The notes: generated by a model from the letters alone, not told the origin. A DNA stretch of 52,887 bases from Hyphococcus sp. (GCA_021776415.1 JAJFFY010000070.1:1-52887); one strand, 5' to 3'. Positions 29,484-38,468 are shown, numbered from the stretch's first letter. A program made the numbers and translations.

Positions 29484-30458
29484 CTAGAGATTACCGGGTT
29501 CAAACACTGGCGGCGCGACGGCATCGCCGCCAAGATTGTCGCTCGGCGGCGTCAGCTCATCAAGCTCGCGCGCAGTTACCAGATCGACGCCGTCGACTGT
29601 GTCCGGGTCCAGCTCCTGCAATATCTTGTTTGGATCTTCCGCCGTCTCTTCAACCTCGCGTCTGTCCTTGCGCAGGTCGGAAATCAAGATATCGCGTCTT
29701 TCAAACAGCCTATACGTATCTGCATACCAGCGACTGCCAGGATAATTATAGCCAAGCACCGCGGCGGCGGAACGGGCCTCGTCAACAATGCCAAGTTCCA
29801 GATAGGCCTCGACCAGCCGGTGCAGTGCTTCAGACGCATGGTTCGTGGTCTGATATCTCTCGACCACAAGCTTAAACCGGTTGATCGCCGCAATGTGTTT
29901 GTTTTGTCTTAGATAAAACCTACCAATATACATTTCCTTGCCGGCAAGGTGATCATAGGTGAGGTCGAGCTTGAGCCGCGCATCGCGCGCATATTCCGAA
30001 TCCGGATAGCGGCGGATCACGTCGGTCAACGACGTAACGGCGTTATTGGTAAATTCCTGATCACGCCCGACATCGCGGATGCGCTCGTAATAACACATCG
30101 CTTTCAGATAATAGGCGTATGCCGTATCCTTGTTGCCGGGGTGAAGCGAAATAAACTGATCGAGCGCTGTGATCGATTCTTCGTAATCATTACCCTGATA
30201 ATAAGCGAAAGCTTTCATCAACATCGACCGCCGCGCCCACGACGAATAGGGATGCTGGCGCTCGACTTCCTCAAAGAATGCGATCGCCGTATCGTAGCGC
30301 TTCTTGTCAAGTTGGATTTTGGCGTTTGCGTAGAGCTGCTCAACCGGCCGCTCCACATAAGCGAATTTTTCTTTTTTACCGCCGCTGCAGGCGCTGACCG
30401 CGCCGCAAACAGCAATGACGCCTAACACTTTGAAGAATAACGCAAAACGAAAAACCAC
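29484..30458 (-). CDS. bamD: outer-membrane assembly lipoprotein BamD
   Basis: BAM complex lipoprotein of 324 residues. The lipobox VSAC puts the acylated cysteine at C24. Five TPR-like helical pairs follow (about 35-235), including QLYANAKIQLDKKRYDTAIAFFEEVERQHPYSSWA and YPDSEYARDARLKLD. The family is usually about 245-300 residues, so the acidic, Pro-rich tail (about 265-324) is a modest extension. BamD docks with BamA to insert barrels, here including the exopolysaccharide barrel. It lies between lpxC and recN as in most alphaproteobacteria. Confidence 0.94.
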   Translation of the reverse strand: MVFRFALFFKVLGVIAVCGAVSACSGGKKEKFAYVERPVEQLYANAKIQLDKKRYDTAIAFFEEVERQHPYSSWARRSMLMKAFAYYQGNDYEESITALDQFISLHPGNKDTAYAYYLKAMCYYERIRDVGRDQEFTNNAVTSLTDVIRRYPDSEYARDARLKLDLTYDHLAGKEMYIGRFYLRQNKHIAAINRFKLVVERYQTTNHASEALHRLVEAYLELGIVDEARSAAAVLGYNYPGSRWYADTYRLFERRDILISDLRKDRREVEETAEDPNKILQELDPDTVDGVDLVTARELDELTPPSDNLGGDAVAPPVFEPGNL

Positions 30459-30475
30459 GATCTATAACGCCTTAT

Positions 30476-30517
30476 CTGAACCTGCCCCGCGCCATGGTTC
30501 TAATGCGGGGCGTTCAG
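30476..30517. repeat. stem-loop between lpxC and bamD
   Basis: CTGAAC, a 2-nt bulge, GCCCCGC, a 14-nt loop, then GCGGGGC and GTTCAG: a 13-bp stem with one bulge. No U-tract follows on the minus strand, so it is not a textbook terminator. It may stabilise or process the lpxC-bamD transcript. Confidence 0.6.
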
Positions 30518-30554
30518 GGCGTCAAACCGGTCTTTCACAGGTTTTTTCCGAGAC

Positions 30555-31457
30555 CTAAGCCGTCGCGGCCAGCGGGCTCGCCTCCTGGGCTTCGGCGCTG
30601 ATGCTTTGGGCGACGGCTATGGCGGCCCGCACATTGAGGTCATGGCCGGGTTTGACAGCGCGAATGGCGCCGCGGATCGGCCGGCCCAGAAGGTAGAGAT
30701 CGCCGATAAGGTCGAGCGCCTTGTGGAGGACAAACTCATGCGGATCGCGCAAAGCTTGATCATTCAACAGATCATGGCCGTCCACAACCAGCGAATTTTC
30801 AAGCGAGCCGCCGCGAATGAGGCCCGCACGCCGCAATCCATCAACCTCATAAAGCCTGCAAAAGGTGCGCGATGCCGCCAGGCGGTCGCGATCAGCAGGA
30901 TTGGAGAGATCAACAGACAGAGACTGGCGACCAATCAGGCAATCGCCAAAATCAATGTCGATGTCGATGGCGCTTGTGTCACCAGGTGTAAATTCAATGT
31001 ACCGGTCGCCATCGTCAACACGGATTGGCTCGCCGATCACAATCGGGCGGCGCTCGGCATCCTGGGTTTTGACGCCAGCCTGCTTCAGACCGGCGACCAG
31101 ATGATCGGCGCTGCCGTCAAAAATCGGGATTTCGGGACCGTCAACTTCAACAATAGCGTTGTCGAGCGACAACAACGCCAGCGCCGCCATCAAATGCTCA
31201 ACGGTTGATACGGAGGCGCCATAGCCGTTGGCCAGCCTGGTGCCGTGATCGCATCCGGCGACATTGTCAGGTGATCCGTGAATGAGCGTGGAAAGCCGGC
31301 TATCGGCGGCGCCGGGGTCAATATCGCAGCGCCGGAAGACAATGCCCGCGCCGGTCGGAGCCGGAAGGATTGAAATACGACATTCGCTGCCGCTGTGCAG
31401 CCCTACGCCCGCAAACTGGGCCGGCGCTTTGACGGTCGTTTGCGTCGCTGCCCCCAT
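30555..31457 (-). CDS. lpxC: UDP-3-O-acyl-N-acetylglucosamine deacetylase
   Basis: Zinc enzyme of 300 residues catalysing the first committed step of lipid A synthesis. Visible landmarks are the N-terminal GVGLHSG, the first zinc histidine in STVEHLMAAL, and the later HKALDLIGDLYLLG with the H...D pair that completes the metal site; a final general-acid histidine lies in KPGHDLN. Length is typical. It follows the division cluster after a 263-bp gap that contains no gene and no strong terminator, so read-through from ftsZ is possible as well as its own promoter. Confidence 0.96.
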   Translation of the reverse strand: MGAATQTTVKAPAQFAGVGLHSGSECRISILPAPTGAGIVFRRCDIDPGAADSRLSTLIHGSPDNVAGCDHGTRLANGYGASVSTVEHLMAALALLSLDNAIVEVDGPEIPIFDGSADHLVAGLKQAGVKTQDAERRPIVIGEPIRVDDGDRYIEFTPGDTSAIDIDIDFGDCLIGRQSLSVDLSNPADRDRLAASRTFCRLYEVDGLRRAGLIRGGSLENSLVVDGHDLLNDQALRDPHEFVLHKALDLIGDLYLLGRPIRGAIRAVKPGHDLNVRAAIAVAQSISAEAQEASPLAATA

Positions 31458-31720
31458 ATTGGCATTACTCGCTTCAAATAGAATGAAAGAATTTCACCCT
31501 CAACTATCTTCCTACTACATTGATTTGGTAAATTTGCGCGTGCGAATGCGGTCAAGCTTTGTTTCACTGTGTTTCACGACAATGGAAACAAATACTTAGG
31601 CGCAAGTTCGGATGACAAGCCCAAGTGCAACCCGATCATTTCGATCGAGTTGTTTGCTTTGGAAGCTATGCGACCGTATTTTCTACGCTCAAGCGGGCAG
31701 CCGTTTAGTCGAAAAAGGCT

Positions 31721-33319
31721 CTAGCCGGACTTCTTTTTTCTGAGGAACGACGGAATTTCCAGATCAGCGTCTTCCTGATCGTCGAACAAATCGCCGCGCA
31801 CCCGCGAGGCCGGTTTTGCCGCTTCCGGGGCCCGCGGCGGTGGTGCGTCGCGGCGCTCGTCATGGCCGCTGCCGCCGAGCGACTTGAACATATCGACGGC
31901 GATCTCAAGCGAATGCTTGCCCAGCTGTTGAGCGCCTCTGAATGGGTTTGCCGCCGGTTTGGCATGTTCTGCAGCGCGCAATACCGGCCGGGACTCTGCC
32001 GGTGCGTGTTGACCGCTGCGCCGCTGTGGGACCGGAACCGAAGGCCCGGATGCGCGCAATAGCGGCGATCCGCTGGCTGGCGTGCCCTCAATCAGCATCC
32101 GCCGGATGCGCTCGTGAACATCGCCCACCGGATTGACCTGCGGCGCGCCGACAATCGGTCGTTGAGCGGGTTGAGAGCGGGCGGGCTGTTGCGCTACTGG
32201 TTGTTGGGCAACTGGCCGGCTGGTCAGAACCGGCGGCCGTCCGACGCTCGCGGCTGGCGCAGCGGCTTGCGCTGAGCTCACCACCAGCGGCTCGCGCCAC
32301 GGTTTGGCGATCGCGCCGGTATTGATTTTAACCTGCGGGCGATTTTCGTTTTCTTCAGCGTCGATGCCGGTGGCGACAACCGAAACCCGCACGCGCCCTT
32401 CAAGATCCTGATTGAATGTCGAACCGACAATGATATTGGCGTCGGGATCAACTTCCGCGCGGATGCGGTTCGCCGCTTCATCAACTTCAAACAGCGTCAT
32501 ATCCATTGAGCCGGTGATGTTGATCAACACGCCGCGCGCACCCTTCATTGACTGCTCGTCAAGGAGTGGGTTCGAGATCGCCGCTTCCGCGGCCTCGATT
32601 GCGCGTTTATCGCCTTCCGCCTCGCCGGTGCCCATCATCGCCTTGCCCATCTCGCTCATCACGGTGCGCACATCAGCAAAGTCGAGATTAATCAGCCCGG
32701 GCATCACCATCAGATCGGTAATGCCGCGCACGCCGGAATGCAGCACCTGGTCGGCCATCGCGAAGGCTTCGTGAAAGGTGGTGCGTTCATTGGCGATCGA
32801 AAACAAATTCTGGTTGGGAATGATCAGCAGCGTGTCGACATGTTTTTGCAGCTCTTCGATGCCGGCATTGGCGATGCGCATGCGTCGCGCGCCTTCAAAG
32901 TGAAACGGCTTGGTGACGACGCCGACAGTGAGGATATCGCGCTCTTTGGCCGCCTTGGCGATGACCGGGGCGGCGCCGGTGCCGGTGCCGCCGCCCATCC
33001 CGGCGGTCACAAAAATCATGTGTGCGTTGCCGACATGCTCAAGGATTTCGTCGAGGGATTCTTCCGCCGCCGCACGGCCAATATCGGGAACCGAACCTGC
33101 GCCCAGACCTTGCGTCGTCTTCACGCCCAGCTGGATTTTCTTTTCCGCCTTGGCCAAGCCTACCGCTTGAGCATCGGTGTTGGCGACCACAAATTCGACG
33201 CCCTCAAGCTGGCTTTCGATCATATTATTGACCGCATTGCCGCCCGCGCCGCCGACGCCAATAACTGAAATCCGGGGTTTTAACTCTGTAAGTTCAGGTA
33301 CGCTTAGATTTAACGGCAT
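31721..33319 (-). CDS. ftsZ: cell division GTPase FtsZ
   Basis: Tubulin homologue of 532 residues forming the Z-ring. The GTP-binding signature [14 protein letters not shown] and [16 protein letters not shown] are intact. The polymerising domain spans about 1-320. A very long Pro/Ala/Arg-rich linker (about 320-515) follows, as in Caulobacter-type FtsZ, and then the conserved tail [11 protein letters not shown] that binds FtsA. The ATG is preceded by CGGAG. The gene is separated from ftsA by 210 bp holding a CtrA box and a two-hairpin repeat, so it probably has its own cell-cycle promoter besides operon read-through. Confidence 0.98.
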   Translation of the reverse strand: MPLNLSVPELTELKPRISVIGVGGAGGNAVNNMIESQLEGVEFVVANTDAQAVGLAKAEKKIQLGVKTTQGLGAGSVPDIGRAAAEESLDEILEHVGNAHMIFVTAGMGGGTGTGAAPVIAKAAKERDILTVGVVTKPFHFEGARRMRIANAGIEELQKHVDTLLIIPNQNLFSIANERTTFHEAFAMADQVLHSGVRGITDLMVMPGLINLDFADVRTVMSEMGKAMMGTGEAEGDKRAIEAAEAAISNPLLDEQSMKGARGVLINITGSMDMTLFEVDEAANRIRAEVDPDANIIVGSTFNQDLEGRVRVSVVATGIDAEENENRPQVKINTGAIAKPWREPLVVSSAQAAAPAASVGRPPVLTSRPVAQQPVAQQPARSQPAQRPIVGAPQVNPVGDVHERIRRMLIEGTPASGSPLLRASGPSVPVPQRRSGQHAPAESRPVLRAAEHAKPAANPFRGAQQLGKHSLEIAVDMFKSLGGSGHDERRDAPPPRAPEAAKPASRVRGDLFDDQEDADLEIPSFLRKKKSG

Positions 33320-33335
33320 CGGCTGCTCCGGTTAA

Positions 33336-33437
33336 GAGCGTGATCAGTATAAGTGGACACCGGTTTTACGGTTCGATCACGCGACCACAAACATTTTAGA
33401 GCAGGATCTGAATCAACAAAATGCGATCCTGCTCTAG
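33336..33437. repeat. two-hairpin palindromic repeat in the ftsZ leader
   Basis: Two adjacent inverted repeats: GCGTGATC (33338-33345) with GATCACGC (33375-33382), and TAGAGCAGGATC (33397-33408) with GATCCTGCTCTA (33425-33436, perfect 12 bp, 16-nt loop). The core AAGTGGACACCGGTTTTACG resembles palindromes dispersed between genes in Rhizobiales and relatives (from memory). Transcripts started at the CtrA-linked promoter would carry both hairpins ahead of ftsZ. Confidence 0.75.
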
Positions 33438-33508
33438 AACAAGATTTTGGGGTCCGCCCTCATGGTTACCCCATCGTTAAAGATTCGTTCAGAACCCTTA
33501 CCAAATGA

Positions 33509-33523
33509 TTAACGTCTTATTAA
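33509..33523. promoter_or_regulatory. CtrA box TTAA-N7-TTAA between ftsA and ftsZ
   Basis: Half sites at 33509-33512 and 33520-33523 with exactly 7 nt between; the second reads TTAAC, the fuller Caulobacter consensus. It lies about 190 bp upstream of the ftsZ start and just after ftsA. CtrA binding at the ftsZ promoter is known in Caulobacter; function here is inferred. Confidence 0.75.
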
Positions 33524-33529
33524 CGACGT

Positions 33530-34801
33530 CTAAAATTTTTGCCGGAGCCACGCTTCAACGCCGCCAAAAAATGCTGGTTGAGATAATCCATGAGGTGATT
33601 GGCGCTCAACGCCAAGCGCAAACTGGTCGCCGCCGGCAGAATTTATATAACATTGAATGACTCCGGCGCAGACCGCAAAGCCGGGCGCCGCGGCTGCGTC
33701 CGGCGCGCCGGGAATGGCTATCGGGCGCCCGAGGCGGGTTTTCATCGACAGGACTTTTTCCGCGATCTCGCGGGCGCCGACCAACAAGCTGCCGCCGCCG
33801 GTGACGACGGCGCGACGCAGACCGCTGCGATGCAGCGGATCGCTGGATTGCCGCGCCAGCACCAGCTCGAAAATTTCTTCCATACGCGGAATAATCACCT
33901 CGCAAAGGTCTGCGCGTGAGGCGCGCGCGTGATCGCTGCCGGGGCCGAGCTGCGGGAAATCAACCAGACGGTGCTCATCGCCGGGACCGATTAGCGCGGC
34001 GCCATATAAGGTCTTGATGCGCTCAGCCTGGGCCATGGGCGTGTTAAAAATCTGGGCGATGTCTTTGGTGATGTGACCGCCGCCAACGCCGACGCCGCCG
34101 CAATCAACCAGCGCGCCATTGTCATAAACGGCATAGCCGGTCGACTGGCCGCCAATATCGATCAGGATAACGCCGAGGTCTTTTTCGTCTTCAATTAATG
34201 TCGCCTCCGCCGCCGCCGCGGGGCCCGCGACAAACTCATCCGGCGCCAGGCTGCAACGCTCGACCAGGGTTGAAAGATTATCAAGCGTGTTCTGCGGCGC
34301 GGCGACGCCGAGCATTTCCGTTGACAACATCGCCCCGTTAAGCCCGACGGGATGGCTGAAAATCTCCTCGCCGTCGAGCCGATATGAGGTCGCGACCGCA
34401 TGCAGCGCTCTGCATTCCGGCGGCGCGGTCAGGCGGGCGCCCACTTGCAGGCAGTCTTCAATATCTTCCTGGGTCACCACGCCGTCGGCAATATCGAGAT
34501 CGACGCCGATCCGCCGCGTGTGCAGCGTCTTGCCGGGGACCGCAACCAGGACCCGGTCGATGCGCATATTCGCCATGCGTTCAGCGGCGGCGACGGCTTT
34601 TCGAATATTCGCTTCAAGCTGTTCCGGACAGGCGGCCTGGCGCTGTTTGACCGCCGCGCCATGACAGCCAACGCCGATAATTTCCGCCTGCGGCGGCAAG
34701 TCCGGCTCATGCGAGATGCGGGCGATGAAGCAGGCGATTTTTGATACGCCGATATCAAGCGCTGCTATCGTGTACTGATCTTTACGACGACGGTGAGCCA
34801 T
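33530..34801 (-). CDS. ftsA: cell division protein FtsA
   Basis: Actin-like ATPase of 423 residues that tethers FtsZ to the membrane. ATP-site pieces are AALDIGVSKIACFIA near the start, LIDIGGQSTGYAVYDNG near 215, and VVTGGGSLLVGAREIAEKVL near 335. The SHS2-like 1C insertion lies around 90-160. The C-terminal amphipathic membrane-targeting helix is GGVEAWLRQKF. The gene is 35 nt downstream of ftsQ with a weak ribosome site, and 210 bp ahead of ftsZ. All expected parts are present. Confidence 0.96.
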   Translation of the reverse strand: MAHRRRKDQYTIAALDIGVSKIACFIARISHEPDLPPQAEIIGVGCHGAAVKQRQAACPEQLEANIRKAVAAAERMANMRIDRVLVAVPGKTLHTRRIGVDLDIADGVVTQEDIEDCLQVGARLTAPPECRALHAVATSYRLDGEEIFSHPVGLNGAMLSTEMLGVAAPQNTLDNLSTLVERCSLAPDEFVAGPAAAAEATLIEDEKDLGVILIDIGGQSTGYAVYDNGALVDCGGVGVGGGHITKDIAQIFNTPMAQAERIKTLYGAALIGPGDEHRLVDFPQLGPGSDHARASRADLCEVIIPRMEEIFELVLARQSSDPLHRSGLRRAVVTGGGSLLVGAREIAEKVLSMKTRLGRPIAIPGAPDAAAAPGFAVCAGVIQCYINSAGGDQFALGVERQSPHGLSQPAFFGGVEAWLRQKF

Positions 34802-34836
34802 GGGCGCTAAATGTCTTTCTTCAAGTCTGCGATTGG

Positions 34837-35718
34837 TTAAAGCGGATCTTCCCCCGGCAATGCTCGCTCAGCGGCGTCTTTCTCGCGATAGACCAGCCGG
34901 TCCGGATCGCGCAGATCGATATAGTCGAGCGACAAATCAAGCACGCCGTAGGCGTTTTGCAGTGTTGCCAAATCGCGCACCGCCGCCTCGTAATCGGTTT
35001 CGGGAAATTTTATATCAGCGCCGGATTTCAACCGCACGTTCCAGCGCCGGTCGCCGACGCGGATCAGCGCCGCCGCCCGCCCCCACAACACCGCCTCGCC
35101 GCGTAACGCCCGCAACATGCCCGCCGCAGAGGCCGGCGCGCCGGCGCCGACAATCAGCGGCAGGTTTGAATATTCATAAGCATCAACTTCGCGAATAACT
35201 GCGCCGTCCTCATCAATCAGATGCATGGCGCCCGCCAGCTGCCAGACCGCCGCCGCCTCGCGCTCGCGCACCGAGATATGGACCGTATCCGGCCACAAGC
35301 GCGACACCGCCGCGGTGCGCACCCAGCCAAGCTCTTCCACCCGCGCGCGCGCCGCAAACGGATCAAACTGCAAAATCGACGAGCCGATCACCGGGCCGAG
35401 CGCGGTTAAAATTTCAGCTTCATCGGCGTTATCAAAACCCTTCGCGGTAATGCGGCGCACCTCAAAACCTGTGGCGATGGCGGCGCGGTCAACCTGCGCG
35501 CCAACCCGCTCGCCCATCAGACCGACATAACCGCCGGACCACAACATCACCACGGCGATTAAACCGACCACGGTCAGCCCGGCCGCGGCTGCAATTGTAT
35601 AGTGCGAGAGCAAATCGCCGGCGTTGGTGACAAGCTGCGACATCAGGCTTGCCTTGGGTTTTGCTTTGGCGGCTTTTCTCTTGCGCGGGCGTGCAGTTTT
35701 TTTCTTTACCTTGGGCAT
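34837..35718 (-). CDS. ftsQ: cell division protein FtsQ
   Basis: Bitopic divisome protein of 293 residues. A highly basic cytoplasmic tail (about 1-27, Lys/Arg-rich) precedes one membrane helix (about 42-64). A POTRA domain follows (about 86-155, [18 protein letters not shown]) and then the beta domain (about 160-270, with [10 protein letters not shown]). ATG 35718 is chosen because GGAGGACG lies 5 nt upstream. It overlaps the ddl stop by 13 nt, so the two genes are coupled. FtsQ bridges early and late division proteins through FtsB and FtsL. Confidence 0.94.
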   Translation of the reverse strand: MPKVKKKTARPRKRKAAKAKPKASLMSQLVTNAGDLLSHYTIAAAAGLTVVGLIAVVMLWSGGYVGLMGERVGAQVDRAAIATGFEVRRITAKGFDNADEAEILTALGPVIGSSILQFDPFAARARVEELGWVRTAAVSRLWPDTVHISVREREAAAVWQLAGAMHLIDEDGAVIREVDAYEYSNLPLIVGAGAPASAAGMLRALRGEAVLWGRAAALIRVGDRRWNVRLKSGADIKFPETDYEAAVRDLATLQNAYGVLDLSLDYIDLRDPDRLVYREKDAAERALPGEDPL

Positions 35719-36632
35719 GAGGCGTCCTCCGTCATCCAGGCGCACAATTCGGGAAAGGAAATACCAATCGAGGCCGCCTGTTCCGGCGCCAGCGAGGTTG
35801 CAGTCAGGCCCGGCTGAGTGTTGACCTCAAGGCAGAACAACTGCTCGCCATCGGCGGTCTCGTCATAACGGAAGTCCGCGCGCGACAGCCCCCGGCAACC
35901 CAGCGATTGATGCGCCCGCAAGGCAACGTCAAGGCAGCGTTCAGTGACCGCGTCCGGAAGGTCGGCCGGCAACACATGTTTTGATCCGCCATCGGCATAT
36001 TTGGCTTCGTAGTCATAAAAGATCAGCGACGTGGTGATTTCCGTAACACAAAGCGCACGATCACCCAGCACCGAGACAGTCAGCTCACGACCGGGAATGA
36101 ATTTCTCGACCAGCACCTCTTCGCCGAGCGTCCATTGTTTGGATGTCAGCTCCGCAGGCGGACGATTGTCGCCGGCGCGGACAATATAAACGCCAACGGA
36201 TGAGCCTTGCGCATTCGGTTTGATCACATATGGCGGCGCCATCACATGCCCGCCCGCAGCCTCCGCGCGCGAGACGATACGGCCCGGCGGCGATGCGATG
36301 CCGCTATTTTCAAACACCGCCTTGGCGCGCTGCTTGTCCATCGCCAGGGCCGAAGCGAGCACGCCGGAATGCGTATAAGGAAGACCGAGCACCTCAAGCA
36401 GCCCCTGAACGCAACCATCCTCACCCCATTGGCCATGCAGCGCATTAAAGACGGCGTCAGGTTTCACCTCGTGCAAGCGCTCGGCAAGGTCGCGCCCGAC
36501 ATCGATCTCAATCGCTTCGTAACCAGCCTCGGTCAGCGCCTTAGCGGCCTCGATGCCGGAGTTAAGCGAAACTTCCCGCTCTGGGGACCAGCCGCCTTTG
36601 AGGACGGCGATACGATGGAAGGATTTACTCAT
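35706..36632 (-). CDS. ddl: D-alanine--D-alanine ligase
   Basis: ATP-grasp ligase of 308 residues making the D-Ala-D-Ala dipeptide for MurF. Landmarks are [53 protein letters not shown], and the metal-binding [15 protein letters not shown]. The C-terminus overlaps ftsQ. Upstream it is separated from murB by the four-helix-bundle element rather than being coupled to it, which may affect its expression relative to the rest of the cluster. Confidence 0.96.
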   Translation of the reverse strand: MSKSFHRIAVLKGGWSPEREVSLNSGIEAAKALTEAGYEAIEIDVGRDLAERLHEVKPDAVFNALHGQWGEDGCVQGLLEVLGLPYTHSGVLASALAMDKQRAKAVFENSGIASPPGRIVSRAEAAGGHVMAPPYVIKPNAQGSSVGVYIVRAGDNRPPAELTSKQWTLGEEVLVEKFIPGRELTVSVLGDRALCVTEITTSLIFYDYEAKYADGGSKHVLPADLPDAVTERCLDVALRAHQSLGCRGLSRADFRYDETADGEQLFCLEVNTQPGLTATSLAPEQAASIGISFPELCAWMTEDASCPR

Positions 36633-36653
36633 AAAAGCACAACGTTTCTGAGA

Positions 36654-37103
36654 GGGATTAGGGAATAGGGATTGGGGATTAGGGTGGGTAAGTTCATGTC
36701 AGGCTGCGGTGAAGTCCGGTTAGCATGCGACCAATTTCTTCGCAGCTTTCTAAGGCTGGGCCGATGTCTTGCTTTGGAGCCAATTCGATCCTCATGGCTA
36801 GCATCAAGAAAGTTGAAAGTTCCGCGGTTGACCCGCGAGCTATACTGACTAATCGCGCATAATCTTTTTTGGTCGCCCTTGTGTTTCCTTCTGCAATATT
36901 CGCCGGTATCGATATTGCGGCGCGGATCATTTGCGATGTCAGTCGATACTCTTCCGCCTTGGGAAATTTTTTTGTTAACACGTAAATCGCTTGCGCAAGA
37001 TCCATAGACAGCTGCCAGACCGTCAGATCGCGATAAGACTTTATACCAGACATTACGCACTCTTTTTCCTAATCCCAAATCCCCAAAACCTAATCCCCAA
37101 CCC
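36654..37103. mobile_element. candidate IVS-like element: four-helix-bundle gene between inverted G-rich repeats
   Basis: The left end (36654-36688, plus strand) has G runs GGG, GGG, GGG, GGGG, GGG, GGG separated by ATTA, AATA, ATT, ATTA and T. The right end (37068-37103) is the inverted counterpart on the minus strand. TTGGGGATTAGG at 36672-36683 matches CCTAATCCCCAA at 37089-37100 perfectly. The only gene inside is the four-helix-bundle protein. The right repeat encodes the last MurB codons and its TAG stop. The layout resembles 23S rRNA intervening sequences, whose encoded protein is of this family and whose ends pair. I see no target duplication, and mobility is inferred. Confidence 0.6.
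36694..37053 (-). CDS. four-helix-bundle protein (23S rRNA intervening-sequence protein family)
   Basis: Protein of 119 residues in the family of proteins encoded by 23S rRNA intervening sequences. Diagnostic pieces are [15 protein letters not shown] at the N-terminus, [27 protein letters not shown] in the middle, and [13 protein letters not shown] later, giving four amphipathic helices. The biochemical role is unknown; relatives bind nucleic acid or act as accessory proteins of retroelements. The start is 36 nt after the murB stop, with AGGAAAAAGAG as ribosome site, and it reads in the same direction as the division cluster. The flanking inverted G-rich repeats make it a passenger of a small insertion. 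Confidence 0.9.
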   Translation of the reverse strand: MSGIKSYRDLTVWQLSMDLAQAIYVLTKKFPKAEEYRLTSQMIRAAISIPANIAEGNTRATKKDYARLVSIARGSTAELSTFLMLAMRIELAPKQDIGPALESCEEIGRMLTGLHRSLT

Positions 37104-38004
37104 TTCTTATCTCCCATCGCAACTCAACGCCCGTTTCCGTTAAAACATCCTTACGCAGCGACTCGATTAAAGCTTCTAAATCTCCCGCCGTCGCCTCACC
37201 GCGATTGATCATAAAATTGCAGTGTTGCTCCGAGACCTGCGCATCGCCGACTATGCGGCCACGCCCGCCTATCTCATCGATGAGTTGCCATGATTTGCGC
37301 CCGCCCGAAAGGCTGAGGTCAGGATTGGCGAAGGTCGAGCCGCCGGTGCGTTCGCGGATCGGCTGGGTCGCCTCGCGCCGCGTCATAATCTCGGCCATGC
37401 GCGCCTCAACGGCGGCGGGATCATCAGTGTGGCCCTCGAACAGCGCACTGGTAAAAATCAACCCATCGCCGGCGCCGCAATGGCGATAGGAAAACTTCAT
37501 ATCATCGGCTGAAAGCAGATGGCGCGCGCCCTCACGGTCATAGGCGACCGCCTCAACCAGAATATCTTTGGTCTCGCCGCCATAGGCCCCGGCATTCATC
37601 GCCAGCGCGCCGCCAATGGTTCCCGGAACCCCGCGATAAAATTCAAGCCCGGCAATTCCCGCCGCGCCAGCGCGTTTTGCAACCTGTGCATCAAGCGCGG
37701 CGGCGCCCGCGCGCACGCGCACACCGTCGGTCACAATCTTCCCGAACGCCGCGCCAAGGCGGATAACCACACCGCGCATGCCGCCATCGCGAACCAGAAG
37801 GTTGGAGCCAACACCGACTGGATAGACTGGAATATCCGTATCGAGATTTTTTAAAAAATCCGCCAGATCGTCTTCATCGGCCGGCGAGAACAAAACATCC
37901 GCCGCCCCGCCAACCCGCAGCCAGGTGAGCGCAGACATGTCGGCGTTCTCGATATATTTGCCGCGGACGGTGGGGAGGTCTGATTTTTTTAAGTGAACTG
38001 ACAT
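37090..38004 (-). CDS. murB: UDP-N-acetylenolpyruvoylglucosamine reductase
   Basis: FAD enzyme of 304 residues reducing the enolpyruvyl group to give UDP-MurNAc. The FAD-binding domain shows TWLRVGGAADVLFSP, VGVGSNLLVRDGG and GVPGTIGGALAMNAGAYGGE. The substrate domain has RTGGSTFANP with the catalytic serine, and AWQLIDEIGGRG-like and HCNFMINRGEATA segments. The start overlaps the preceding small gene (TAATG). The last residues (VGD) and the stop codon come from the GGGGATTAG repeat of the downstream element, so the native C-terminus has probably been altered by a few residues. Confidence 0.96.
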   Translation of the reverse strand: MSVHLKKSDLPTVRGKYIENADMSALTWLRVGGAADVLFSPADEDDLADFLKNLDTDIPVYPVGVGSNLLVRDGGMRGVVIRLGAAFGKIVTDGVRVRAGAAALDAQVAKRAGAAGIAGLEFYRGVPGTIGGALAMNAGAYGGETKDILVEAVAYDREGARHLLSADDMKFSYRHCGAGDGLIFTSALFEGHTDDPAAVEARMAEIMTRREATQPIRERTGGSTFANPDLSLSGGRKSWQLIDEIGGRGRIVGDAQVSEQHCNFMINRGEATAGDLEALIESLRKDVLTETGVELRWEIRRVGD

Positions 38005-38465
38005 TACTGCTGTTTCTCAATAGACTCGCGATATTCTTCCCATGAGTGTGGATATTCAGGGATCGGCGCTGGGCGTGTTCCAGCGCAAGATGATGAATAC
38101 AAACGCCCCTTGTGGCTTCCCGCGAATATTTCGTAATAGAGCCACATGTGAAACGCTAAGCCACAATTCCCGTCTACGCGCTTTTCATGACGGACATAAA
38201 CGAATACTGGTTCATCTCCGGAAGGGTCAGACTCTGCTATATCCCCCTTCAAAACATCATAAACTCGAAACTTTGTGGATTGAAGAAATTCAAGGCCATT
38301 ATCGAATGAAACGATCCAATGCGTTTCTACTGGGGTACCGTAAAATATCGCATCCGTTTCATTAATATGCTCTTCGACAGAGTCGGGAGCATCGCAGCTG
38401 CACGCCAGTGCATTAGCAAAGCTTAGCGAAAAAGTTCCCATCAATATTGCAACAAACCATTTCAT
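38004..38465 (-). CDS. small secreted cysteine protein, NTR/TIMP-like, function unknown
   Basis: Protein of 153 residues with a signal peptide (about 1-21, cleavage near ALA-C). The mature start is CSCDAPDSVEEHINETDAIF, a CxC opening like netrin/TIMP-like beta-barrel domains in bacteria. Two further cysteines (DGNCGLAF, SSSCAG) could close disulfides. The C-terminus is Pro/Glu-rich. It lies between murC (3-nt gap) and murB (1-nt overlap), so it is fully built into the operon. It is absent from the standard cluster, and its codon use looks more AT-rich than its neighbours. A periplasmic role linked to the envelope is possible but unsupported. Confidence 0.8.
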   Translation of the reverse strand: MKWFVAILMGTFSLSFANALACSCDAPDSVEEHINETDAIFYGTPVETHWIVSFDNGLEFLQSTKFRVYDVLKGDIAESDPSGDEPVFVYVRHEKRVDGNCGLAFHMWLYYEIFAGSHKGRLYSSSCAGTRPAPIPEYPHSWEEYRESIEKQQ

Positions 38466-38468
38466 ATC

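Noticed and set aside
36629..37117. 162-codon frame over the four-helix-bundle gene
   Set aside because: Same strand but a different frame; the 119-codon frame matches a known family and this one does not.
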